A DNA stretch of 64,000 nucleotides, taken from NCBI GenBank assembly GCA_964023205.1, contig OZ026837.1, forward strand, positions 8,722,088 to 8,786,087, given 5' to 3'. The notes beneath the pieces are model-generated. The model was not told the origin of the DNA and searched no databases. It saw only the letters and a list, made by a program, of their open reading frames with translations. The translations under genes and the position numbers were made by a program. This stretch comes from Lutraria lutraria. Its lineage: Eukaryota > Mollusca > Bivalvia > Venerida > Mactridae. Shown in pieces: positions 33,231 to 44,282 of this stretch (positions are counted from its first letter, which is position 1; each line of letters starts with the position of its first letter).

Positions 33231-35788
33231 AGTAAGTTTCCAATTGTTACAGTATTCTTCATAAGCATTTAGAGCTCTTTGTAAATCAATTTCAATATCT
33301 GCTAATATTACTGTATCGTCAGCATAAAGTAAGACAAATAGTTTCAGAAAAGTTTGGATTTCGTTTGGTATTTCATTTTCATTGCCAACGTGAATACCTT
33401 GGGTATTATGATGCTCACGCATAAAAGATTCTAAGTCATTAAGAAATATGGAAAATAGCAAAGGTGAAAGATTTTCACCTTGACGTACACCAATATTACT
33501 GCCAAAGAAGTTGGAAATTTTCGATTGATTTTATATTGTTATACATGTTTTTTATTTCATTGAAATACTTTCCATTTATTTTTATACTTAGTAGCTTTTC
33601 CCAAAGACCATTCCTCCAGACTGTATCAAAAGGTTGTTTGAGATCTATGAATGCACAATAAAGTTTTTTACGTTTATTATTTAGAACTTGAACGATGTGT
33701 TGAAGAATAAACATATTATCTGAAGTAGAGAAACCTTTTCTAAAGCCAGCTTGGCAATTTGTGAGTAAGTTAGTTGACTCTACATATTGCGTTAATCGGT
33801 TGTTAAGGATACAGGTAAAAAGTTTTCCCATGCAACTAAGTAATGTTATTGGTCTATAGTTTTCTGGTTTTGATGAATCACCATTGTTTTTGTAAATAGG
33901 ATTAATTATGCCGATTGTCCATGCTTCAGGAATTATTCCGGTGTTAAATACTAAGTTAAATAGTTTTAGATATATATGTTTCATTTTTGTAAAAGTGGAT
34001 TTTATATGCTCATTTACTATCTTATCATATCCACAAGATTTGTTATTCTTTAGATTTGTTGCAGCTTTTTCTATTTCAGATTCGTTAATTTCCTTATTCA
34101 TATTTTCATTAATTTCATCTAAGTTGTCATCAATGTTTTGTTCTATATTTTCACTTTGTTCTGAATTTGTATTTTTGAAAAATTCATATAAGTCGGAAAG
34201 AGAAGCTTGATGCGCTTTTTCCTTCAAGTATTTTCCAATAAGCTCTGGCATCTTTACCTTTAATATTACGTAGTTTGTAAATTTCCCTTGTTTTTTCTTT
34301 GTTGGAAAATGAGCGGATAGTTGATTTATATTCTTTACTACATTGTTTTAGATGATCTTTATTTACATTTGTTTTTCTTAATCTATACATGTGCTTAGCT
34401 CTATGAAAATTTCTTCTGGATTGCTTGCATTTAGAACCAAACCATTTTGGATATTTATTATTTACAATATTTCCATTGTCTTCGTCATTTTTCTATTAAT
34501 GCTTCCAAAGGTATCTTCAGAAGTTTTCAAAAATATATTTGCAAGTTCATTAACAATTTCGTTTGCGCTACCTTGATTAAAGTTATCATCAGTTTCTATA
34601 GAAGTCAATTTATCGTTTAATTTGTTTATTTCATTACTTGGTAAATTTTCGACAAGTTCGAATGCCTTCTCGTTATCCCATAGTTTGACGTTTGGTTGTT
34701 TCTTTTTATCTTTATTAACCGTATACCTTAATTTAAAATTTAGGTTCAGTTCGATCGCATTTTGGGCATCAGATAATAACTCACAAAATTCTAATACATT
34801 CAATTCGTACATTGATATAAAAAGATTTGCACTGCATATAAAATAGTCGACTGTGCTCACATTTTTACAAGTAACATTTCCATTCCTATCCCCATTAGTT
34901 CTTCCATTTAAAAGGTAAAAATTATTACAATGTAAAAACTCTATACAAATCTATATCCATAGTTATTCACAGAGCGGTCGGCATTATTGCGATTCAAACA
35001 AACCGATTCTGTATTTTCGAAAAAGACATTTCACGATTAAAGTCATCACATATTTCGTCAAGATTTTGGTTTCTGAAAAAATTTTCATCTAGCGTAATAA
35101 AGTCATCTAGATTTTTTGTTCTGGAATTATAATCACCAAAAAGAAGAAAATACATATATTTCTTAGAAAGTTCAATCAGTTCTGACTGAATTTCAAGAAA
35201 TGGATCGTCAACTACGTAATCAGAATTTTCTGGAGGGATATAGACAACACCACATAAAATATTAGAGTCCAACCCAGTTACTTCTTTTGAAATTGAAAAC
35301 CAAAGGACAAGTTTTGAACCCGTTTCTATAATTTTAATGTAATTTGAGATTTCTTTTTTCACAAGAAGCTCTAATCCGCCTGACTTACGTCTACTGGTAG
35401 TTTTCCTATTCTTTGTGTATATTTTGTAGTTATTTATTGCAACATGATCTAAATTGTCCAATTTTGTTTCTTGTAATCCTATCAAAGCGTAAGAATTGAT
35501 TAAATTAATAAATTCTGGGCAATTGACTTTTGATTTCAGACCACATACGTTCAAGGATAGAAAGTTCAACTTTGTTTCATGTATAAGTTGAGATGCATAG
35601 TCTAGAACTTGGTTAGTGACGGTCTGGTCTATAGACAAATCGTTAGAGTTATCGTTCCTATTAACGGTGAAATGGTTGGTTTGTTGTGTGCCATCAATAT
35701 CAAAGTTATTATGTTTTGAATTAACCTGTACTGGTGTAGAATTATTATCTAAAGCTTGTGAGTCGAAATCATGATAATAATTATGCAA
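33230..35788 (-). pseudogene. Second LINE: endonuclease plus reverse transcriptase, decayed
   Basis: This is a different element from its neighbour. From 35788 down: a low-complexity N-terminus, then endonuclease blocks LNFLSLNVCGLKSK, LIGLQETKLD and FGDYNSRT (35560-35110). NGRTNGDRNGN and VSTVDYFICSANLF follow near 34900-34800. The expected SDxH block reads SDAQ, with the His lost. The reverse transcriptase runs from 34251: GIINPIYKNNGD, NYRPITLLSCMGKLF, CQAGFRKGFSTSDN and AFIDLKQPFDTVW. FSIFLNDLE and the catalytic LLYADDTVIL follow near 33330. Breaks lie near 34990, 34460, 34250 and 33490. It ends abruptly at about 33230 in what should be WKLxVNxxKTK, so the 3' end is missing, which is unusual because LINEs normally lose their 5' end. 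The domain order and RT style are those of CR1/L2-like bivalve LINEs. Confidence 0.84.
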
Positions 35789-38589
35789 ATGTGCAATACT
35801 GTTTCACTCCCAACTCAACAAACAATATAATTGTGCGTACGTACACCACTTGGTATAGATATGATAATTATAATAATCTTCAGTGATATTTTAATCTGTA
35901 AATTAACTTTTACATGTTTGTATATAGATAGATTTACGATGGAAATGGTGTAAGAAAATACAATCAATTATAATGTTTGTCGCACTTCGTAGTGTTTGAT
36001 CTTAATTCTTATCAATGAAATATTACTACAAGTTAAATGTTTGTATGGCGCAAAATCGCATCCGGCAATTGAATATTAGAATGTGGCCTATGTAACATTT
36101 TTTATCAGGATGTGCGAAGTTTCAGATCACACGAATTTGTTATTTTGACTTAACTGATCCCGAAACTAAAGTGATCATCTACTCGATCAAAAATACAAGC
36201 CGTTGATGTTTCATGAATCTCATGAATCTGGTCATATGGTTCTACAGTTCACGGGGTACTCTATATGTAGTCCCTGTTTCCACCCTAAAATTAAAATCAA
36301 TGGAAACTATCACCTCGATGTATCAGACGTTGCAATATCTGCTGGAATGCATTTGAAATATTTAAATAAAGTCTCCAAAAATAATATACTCCGTTGTCTG
36401 AGGGTACGTTGTCGTAAAAACCTGGTATAACGGTCCCAAGCATAGATTTTCAACTGTAAAGTGACCATCTATATCGAACCAAAAAGTGACCGTCTATGTC
36501 ATCATTTCTCACCTGATCGGACACTTTTTGTATTGAGCTCCGAAATCGAAATTTTAATTAATGACAATTGCGTAAACAAGTCAGTGTCCACGCTCGCGAT
36601 TATAGAATTAGTCTGTGTGAATATTTTTATAATGTTTTCTTTATTTGCGACATGTTCCTAAAATAAACACATCGAAACTTATAAATACCGTGTTCCGTAT
36701 CTTATAACACGATTAAATTATCACAACACACCGACGATCTCTCCAAAATGTAATATACACAGCGAATTTCTCTAATAATTTATTCATCGAAGTTCGTTTA
36801 GATCGAACAATTTTTCCTAAGTCCTTTGATATAAAGAGTTCGGCTGCTTTTTGAAGAGCACGACCACTCGGGCTACCAAATGGCAAGATGCACTGGACTG
36901 GACCAGTAAGCTATAGATTGTCGTTCGGACCTGCCTTAATGTCGAACCCTGTCGTCACAGTGCCCATATAAATACTAAACTAGTTCTCGTTGTAGCGCAC
37001 CAGACAGAGTCAAATTCTCAGTCGACTGAAACCACTTTTATTGAAATATTGACCCGTTTCTTGTAATTTATAGGTGATTGACATTGGCGAGACGACAACG
37101 ATATGAAACAGCTACTAGTTTTCGGTGAATGTCACGTGACCATTGAGACTATTAGCGAGTCCGATTAACAACTTGAATAATACACAGTCTGTATGTACAC
37201 ATGAACACCACTTAAAAAGTAGTTTTGCGCCATCCTCAGTAATATAACACAATACTTGATAGTGTACTAAATTCAACGCCATGTTTGTTTACTATAGTAG
37301 GATTGGATTTTGTTCGTTTATTGACAGATGGACAGATTCATTCCCGTCGTTGTTTATCGAGCTCGCTCCATTCTTAGACTATAAATAGCGACTGCGTCAT
37401 CAAGCTAACACTAGTTGATGTGAGTAACACGTGACCTCGCTCTATTTCTGTTTTGTTTATATCACGTGATGATCATTGCGGATACTTCGGGCTTTGTCAG
37501 TAATCTGCTTCGGTGCAAGAAGTTGCGATTTTGCATTGCCACTTAAAAATATGCATTCCATAGTGTACGACGACTTCCGTCGCCATACAATAATCAGGGA
37601 TGCTATATTACATCCCTGCTATAATTAAGTTTTCACGTCAGTATTTTTCACGCAATTTATAAATATAAAAAAATGTTAGTATTAGTTTATGTCACTATAA
37701 AAATGGATTTACTAAGTGTCAAATGGAAAATTAAGCTTTGATTCTATTGAAGAATTTTGTGGCTGTGAAAATTGTGTTTTGGTGGATAACGTGGAAGAAT
37801 ATGTTGGCTGTGATTCTAAAATACAAATGCGTGATTTCCTAAGCTTATTCCTCACAATTAAATGCGATATCTATAATAATCAACCATTCTCTTTCACTCC
37901 CGCTTATTCACTATACCCATGTTTGTGAAATAGGACGTCACATATACACCTGTTAATCGATTGTAAATGGGTAAAATGGCGGCGCCCTGTTCTCTTTCAG
38001 ATAGCCAAGTTTCTACGATATCTTCGTAAAACATCTTCAATGTGCGTATTTTAACGTTCAAACGATTTAATTTTTTCAGAATAATAATGACTAATTATTT
38101 TAATGAGATTAATTAATAATTAGGGTTGCGTTGCTCTTTAATAAAATGTTCACTACAAATTTCACAAATATAAAAGAACAGATTAAGCTACCTTAGCTAA
38201 TTAAGTTGCTAAGGATTATCTACATACTCACAGGTATACGTATATATTGCATATCTATAAAAAGGTAAACATTAAGAAAATTTTAGAAAATACAAATTTG
38301 ATTATTTAATCTTTAAAGGCATCTTTACGTAACGTAAATGCTTTTTTTATATAAATATTGCAGTTTTTGAGATAACGTTTTTCTTATTCGAAGACATGAC
38401 CTTTAGGTAAGAAATTTGTATTATTTACTTTATGATTTTTAATCATTTTGTGAAAGTAATGTCATATTGATAAACTTTTGTTTAATATTTCTTGTAATGT
38501 TTAACTGTAGTAAACAATGTGTTAATGTTAATGTGTTAATTAAATGGAAATAGTTTTCATTAAATAATATCTATGATTCTGTTTGGTGA
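35789..38589. other. No gene recognised; possible promoter-like motifs
   Basis: About 2.8 kb without a recognisable coding family. The open frames at 36203-36430, 36461-36661 and 37716-37928 are short and not supported. The sequence 'aaaatggcggcgccc' near 37975 matches the YY1 core AAnATGGCGGC, a motif found in animal promoters and LINE 5' ends. Confidence 0.4.
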
Positions 38590-38775
38590 TTTATTAAATC
38601 ATCTTGCGTCATATTGATTTTGGCTTTAAGAACTTTTTATGTACTCGTTTTATTAAATTATATTGATTATATACAAGCTATGCAATTTACTGTGTATTAT
38701 ACAGATCATAGTAACAAATGTTTCTTAAATGATTAAGGCGAAACAATATTTATATTCCACAAGGACTTATATACA
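38590..38775 (+). repeat. Inverted repeat arm, partner at 63625-63808
   Basis: About 180 bases, for example 'caagctatgcaatttactgt' near 38678, match the inverse of 63625-63808 with roughly one difference in fifteen. Outside this block the similarity stops. No coding content. It could be a short interspersed element or the outer remnant of a larger inverted duplication. Confidence 0.8.
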
Positions 38776-39581
38776 TACATGGATTCGCAACTTCCGTATT
38801 AACAGTATAAAGTAATCAAATACCGCGATAAAAAGACGTGAATCAACGGGAATACGTGTTATTGTTTACAAAAGCGAAACTACGAAAATATCCGTGATAA
38901 TCCGAATGTTAATAACAGCGAAAATATCCGTGGTATTCCGAATGTTTAATCTCGAAGACGAAAGGATTATAATAGATGTCCGCCATCTTGGAATTTAAAA
39001 TGTTCGACTGATGCCGTTTTCAATGCTTATACTTAGACTTTGTGGATTATATATGTATCTCAATATTTTTAAGGATTTTGTTGCATGATGTCATGTTTGT
39101 TTCCTCATTTTGTCATGAAAGTGATATGAGTGTAATAAAGGAATTTTGACTTTCTAAGGAAGCCTATTAGGGACATTTTGTCTTAGGAATTCTGAATTGT
39201 GCGTTTTGTGCTCTTAATAGGGATGTTATTAAATGTTATTAAATCATTAATCGATTAAACGAAAAAGAAAACAGAAAGAAGCAAGTAAAATATAATAATG
39301 AATTATAGAAAAATTGAAATTTTCAGTCAATACGCGCGTGTTATCTTGTCAATAAATTAGTCGACCAAATGTGCGAAAAATACGACAGTTGAGCTAATTA
39401 GCGATTCATAGTTCCTACATTTACAATATTTACCATCCTTGGCGTCCATCTTGCCGCAATTTTCTAATGCGCTTAACAGAAAAAATCTGAAAATTGGTTA
39501 TTTAACAACTCATTCAATAAAAGTTAACTTAATCATGAAGTTGTCAATGCCATAAGCACACCAGGTTTAAGTAAATGTAGT

Positions 39582-40050
39582 TGTCACATACGAATACCCT
39601 ATATTTAGAATTATTATTTAAAGCAAAAATATAAATATATTGTATCAATGCCTATTGAATCTGCCAATCGTTGGCGTTAGTAATTACTTGATTGTGTAAG
39701 CCTGATAAAATTTGGTATGGTAGTCACGTGAAACGGCCCGATTGTAAAGTAATTCAATACAAAACTGTACTACATGTAGTAATTAAGTTAGTTAGCAAAG
39801 GAAATTTGATTTTGTACACACGCTGTCATACCCCATGTAATGTCTCGTTGCCACACAAATCGTTGTATGGTAAGTGCAATATTGGAACAGCATATTGAAC
39901 CAATGGTTGAACCTGAAGTTGTTCTACTGTTGTTTGTGATAAATAACATCAAAATACCGTTGCGGCAGCTTTAGGAGGAACCAAACGTTTGAAATAACGT
40001 CGTTTTCGACGTCAAACGGTCATTTTACGGTATTGATAGTGCCTCTTATT
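39582..40050 (+). repeat. Inverted repeat arm, partner at 61650-62118
   Basis: About 470 bases match the inverse of 61650-62118 at about 95 percent by eye, apart from a 20-25-base indel in each arm. It lies inside the transposon, between the left TIR and the integrase gene. It includes a palindromic 'aacgtcgttttcgacgt'. It is either promoter-side DNA of this element present again at 61.7 kb as a fragment, or an independent repeat inserted twice. Confidence 0.85.
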
Positions 40051-40181
40051 AAATGAAGTGCAAGTAAAACGATTTTAAATGTTAAGTTTAGTGTTTTTTC
40101 TTCTCACTTTCAAACTTAAATTATTTTAATTAAAAATCTGCCCGAAGGAATTTTTTTATTTTGTTTTGAATAAAGTTTGAT

Positions 40182-41096
40182 GTGTCATCTACTGTCCTCA
40201 TAAGTTTTAAGAAATTCTATCGAGCCGTTTTTATTTTATCTAAGCTTCACTATATAGCGTTACCTTATAAAACAACCTACGACATCGGACTTGGTACACA
40301 CCAGACCATAATCGCTATTAATTACATTTCCAAAGAAATTGAGCCATGCAGTCAGTGCACTGGTTACCGTTCCATGTGGAAAGGTTTGGTAAAAATGAAC
40401 ACAGATTAAGACTTCCGAGGGATAAAGTTCTATCTTTCATGAGAAATATTGACCCTAATGGAATTGCTATTCGAAAGGCTCACGGACTGAAAAGACGCAA
40501 CTACACAACAAGAGGATCCAACTTCGTTTGGCATATTGGCGGATATGATAAATTGAAATCTTATGTCTTTTGTATACACGGTGCTTCTGACGGTTACAGC
40601 TGGATAGTTTGGTTAGAAGTTTCACAAAGTAACAACAGCCCTGCAGTCATTGCACCATGACTTCACCGTTGAGTCCACGGAACGGAAAACTCAACTCTGT
40701 CTCTACTTCAGCCATTCTTCCGATACAATGATACAGATCGTATGTCCGGTCTACGAAGCTTTATGTATAGGGAAGTGTTTCCAATCAATGAATATAGGCT
40801 TAGTGGGGGATCACGAGTCGTCAAGAAATGCAATGGTTGATTATTTAAAGGACAGCTATGAGTATGACGAATTAAATCCTTTGCGTGTTGAATGCTTAAA
40901 GTTCTGTTTCACGCACATAATTCAAGCCGAACTTGACAGAACAGCGGTAAACTGGAACCTGCATTTCATACGTACACAAAGAAATGCAGAGGTACCAAAT
41001 GGAAAGTCAGTTTTGATGTACTTTATTATCGCATATATGATTTTGCATAGAATAAAGGTTCAACATTTACAGATCAAGAAATTATATATTTCATAA
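40182..41096 (+). pseudogene. Integrase-core (DDE, rve-like) transposase, dead
   Basis: The product was probably the transposase of the surrounding element, acting in the nucleus on its TIRs. The family signature is clear: YISKEIEPCSQCTGYRSMW, then after a frameshift near 40395 LRLPRDKVLSFMRNIDPNG, HGLKRRNYTTRGSNFVWHI, GYDKLK, FCIHGASDGYS and IVWLEVSQSNN. A second shift near 40650 leads to a later block, NPLRVECLKFCF...NWNLHFIR. Functional relatives read WHxDGYDKLKPYG; here the codon at 40538-40540 is GGC, so the first catalytic Asp is Gly. The part that should hold the other two acidic residues is mostly missing or scrambled, indicating an internal deletion. Related open frames are widespread in fish and invertebrates and are often annotated as uncharacterised integrase-domain proteins. 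This copy cannot be active. Confidence 0.75.
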
Positions 41097-41599
41097 CAGT
41101 TAAACGTATCAATTGAATAAAGTCTGTACAATGAAAAGTAATACAAACACAATTACATCACGCACCATGAACTCTAGATGTATTTTTCAGACTGAATTTG
41201 AAAATAAAATGTACACCTTGGAAAAATAGTGAGTCATTTGCAAGTATCATTGTGCAAATATCCGAGATCAAGGACAAGCTTGCTGTATTATGGTCTTTTT
41301 TTTGTTTGTCCTTACACCATGGCTGATACATTACGGGCTCGGCATGTTGCCCTTGGGTATAGTCCTCATATTGTTCAAGGTAAAATAATACTAGCTTGAG
41401 TTGTTCGTTTTTGTATTTTACTTGAGCTATTACAATAAAACAATGACAGACAGAAGTCATTAGACATAAGACATAATTTATAATACAGAAGGCATAATTC
41501 ATAATATAAAAGACATAATTTCTGATACATAAGACAAATTATATAAGACATAATTCATAATACAAAAGCCATATTATTTCATTGTAAATTTTGTGCAAT

Positions 41600-42356
41600 G
41601 CCCTTTTTTTAAAAAGTATGATATACATATGTCTTTAAACATCACTTCATGCTTTTGGTACCCTTGTGTGGATTGCACCCCTTTTGAGAAAGATGTACAT
41701 GTATATCCATGGCCTGTAGAGAAGTGACCATTTACTGTCAATGAGGTTATACTTGGAACAGGAAAGCTCTCTTCATTGAGTGGCTCTTTGAAGTTTTCAA
41801 GTACAAATAATATTATGATGAACCGACACCGAGAGTTTTCAAATAGTCTTGAAGACAACATTCATTTCCATCATTGCCAGTGAATTGTTCGGTTTAACTT
41901 CCATGTCTGCTAGCTCGCCCATATCATTTTTCCCATCAGGAAAGAAGATTCTCATGTCATAATTGGTGACTGTTTCGACAGTTTGCTCATCGTCCCTGTT
42001 GAATTCATAGATTATTGTGCCCCCTCCTCTCCGAGCTGTCACTTGTCTGTATTTTCCTCTCGTTTGATGGAACCATCCAATTTGTAGTTTCAACATTGGG
42101 TGTCTCCCCTTACCCCTTGGTCTCTAAAATCATAAGATAAATATATATGTATATAAATTTACAAGACATCTTTCCGGAGGATCGGCGGGTTTGAAAACGA
42201 AAATTGAAAGAATATTGGCCTTGTAAAATTATGTAGAGCTGCTATTCTAAATTGCAGCAAAATATTGTTTATTTATTAAATAACGTATGTCAAGCTGTTA
42301 ACATTTCAATACTTACCAACAATCATTTCCACACGAACTCCCGCTCTCCACGCCAT
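41600..42356 (-). CDS. Partner gene with GGGT...FFPDGK domain (decayed?)
   Basis: A 40-bp first exon starts with ATG at 42356 (MAWRAGVRVEMIV) and ends at a perfect donor, G then GTAAGT. The second exon starts at 42123 after 'ttatgattttag' and encodes RPRGKGRHPMLKLQIGWFHQ, then RQVTARRGGGTIIYEF and MRIFFPDGKNDMGELAD. The exon phases do not match (phase 1 into phase 0), so one base may have been lost, or an exon missed. After about 41850 the frame shifts and continues with LENFKEPLNEES. From memory, a small domain of the type IGWxH...VRxxxGGGTR...LFFPxGxS occurs in uncharacterised animal proteins, some transposon-associated. Its function is unknown to me. The converging arrangement with the integrase suggests an accessory transposon protein. 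Confidence 0.5.
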
Positions 42357-43192
42357 TTTGAAGCAAATGCACGTGTACATATACACAAGTTATATGCCAT
42401 AACGCATAATTACTAAGACAAAAGTCAAAAGACAAAAGACGTTAGTCGTAATTCAGAATTCCTAAGACAAAATAACCCTAATAGGCTTCCGTACTAATAG
42501 GCTTCTGTACGTCACTGAAATTATTATTATACAAACGTGTATTAACGTGTGGGTATAGTTCGACCATGAGTTTTGAGCCGTGACGGAAGAATACACTAAA
42601 TCAACTAGGGGATGTGGATATTTGGAACATTTGTTATTGAATATAATATGAAAATAGGCTAAGCCTATGGAACGGGGAAGTCGAGTCTATTGGAAAGGAA
42701 CGACAACTCTAGGTAGAGATTGGTCGAGCACCTTGCGTAAACAAAAAGTGACGTCATTCTATTTCCTGTCAAGCGTTTGAGCGCAAAACTTTAAGCAGAC
42801 GCTTTTCACAAAGTTTACCAAAAGCGTTTGTATTTTTAAAATAAAGCTTCTCTTTTAAAAACTTCGAATAGTTTGCTTTCTGTTTCTTGTAAACAGATAG
42901 GAAAACATAAATATAAGTGAGTAATTATATTACGAAGTAAAAAAATATACCAACACGAGAACGAGAATTTAGTTGTTACAAACAAAATGGCGGCCAAAAT
43001 GGCGGCCTCCATGATTTGGAAATGAGATTTTCGGCGATAGGTAATCACATTTGAAATTGTTTTAATTCACATTGAACCTTTTCTCACGTACGCATTGTCT
43101 ATAGCCGGGCAAGGCCAAATCTCCGGGACCCGCTTCGCGGGCCCCGGTCTTTGACTTCCCCGTAATATAATTTAGCACAACGATTTTAGTAA

Positions 43193-43270
43193 GTGGGGCT
43201 GGCTCAGTGGGTAGAACGTAGGTATTCACTATGAGCCAACAGGCATGAGTTCAATTCCAGATCGCGCCAT
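43193..43270 (+). other. tRNA-like / SINE head
   Basis: 'ggctcagtgggtagaacg' fits an A box and 'gagttcaattcc' a B box at normal distance. Acceptor and T stems are poor. Not a functional tRNA; probably SINE-derived. Confidence 0.45.
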
Positions 43271-43845
43271 ACTTTTTTCTCGAGCATATCATATAACTCA
43301 GTGTGAAAAGTATGTTTTTGAACATTATTGTAAAACTTAGAGTATATATGAACATGTTTTATGTTACTGTATATTTTTTTTATTGTTTTCAATGTTTTTC
43401 GCGGATTTTATTTCCTTTATCTTTTTTGGTATTATTTAGATAAATACAATGTAATTTCATATTGCACAATACAGTTAACCACAGATCTATTTCACTCGCT
43501 ATGTCTGTCGATGACCCTTCAGCTGTATTTGTCTCTGAGTCAGATAGGGAGTCTGAATCCAAGTCAAGCTTAATGATGATAGGTTCAGGAAGCTCGTCAA
43601 CAGCAATGTCTTTGCTTCAATAGTTCGTATATGTTCAGTACACCGGAACCCGTCTGTGGCTGAAACTGCTTGTAACCCCTCCGTGATAACAAATTAATAA
43701 TCGAACATATTTTTTACAATATCAAGCTTTTTTACTCCAAAACATCAGAAATTATGATAATGAAAATTATATAAAACACAATTTTGATCCTAGATACTTT
43801 ACGAGAAAAAATACCCTCAAGTAAAAAATGCATAAAAAGAGAGCT

Positions 43846-43915
43846 GGTGCTCGGACCTAATTTACGACAGTATGAGTTAATGCGCTCTACCTATTGCGCC
43901 AGTATTACCGACATT
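43846..43915 (-). other. tRNA-like / SINE head, minus strand
   Basis: On the minus strand 'tggcgcaataggtagagcgc' has the D-arm/A-box form and 'aggtccgagcacc' is a mutated B box. The spacing is tRNA-like. It is probably a second SINE-type remnant in the same TIR element. Confidence 0.45.
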
Positions 43916-44282
43916 TATTGAGCAGGTTAAATTTATCTTTTTAATATGTTTTAGTCAGATGTTTTCCCGAATATCCACATTCCCTATTTAACATAGTGGA
44001 CTGTTCTGAAAGATTTTGTCACGGCTCAAAAGTCTAGCTACATTGAGTAATACAGTAGTGTACTTAAATGTACACGTAACTCGTTATATTTTAAAAAGGG
44101 ATTTTATACTCAACTCCCAATTTTACCCCCGGTTTTTGCTACTTTTCAATAGAAAGATAGCCAAAAATAAACGAAATAAAAGACCAATATTGCTAAAGAT
44201 TTTTCATTTACTCTTTATTTTTCAATAATTTTACATACATTTCCAGCAAATATAACACAATAATACAAATAATGCTTCTCAA

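Larger units (their letters stand above)
39158..42490. mobile_element. DNA transposon with 41-bp TIRs, two convergent genes
   Basis: The left end (39158-39198, starting 'ggaagcctattaggg') is repeated inverted at 42450-42490 with two mismatches in 41. Just outside the right end, 'ctaataggcttc' occurs once more as a small tandem duplication. No clear target-site duplication was seen. Inside, a broken integrase-type gene reads rightward (40182-41096). A gene with a GGGT/FFPDG signature reads leftward (42356 to about 41600). The region between, 41430-41580, is full of 'agacataattcataat' type repeats. At 3333 bp it is compact for a two-gene element. Superfamily is not certain. Confidence 0.68.
42567..44034. 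mobile_element. Non-autonomous element with ~65-bp TIRs
   Basis: The left end 'ttttgagccgtgac' (42571) running to 'gatgtggatatttgg' (42626) is matched inverted by 43966-44034 ('cgaatatccacattccc' to 'gtcacggctcaaaa'), with a diverged middle. The 1.47-kb interval has no transposase. It contains two tRNA-like segments, a GC-rich hairpin ('cccgcttcgcggg', 43128-43140) and a doubled YY1-like 'caaaatggcggcc' at 42984-43009. Superfamily not assigned. Confidence 0.6.

Noticed and set aside
41158..41502. 114-codon minus-strand frame
   Set aside because: It runs through short 'agacataattc' repeats and matches nothing; it lies between the two transposon genes as non-coding sequence.
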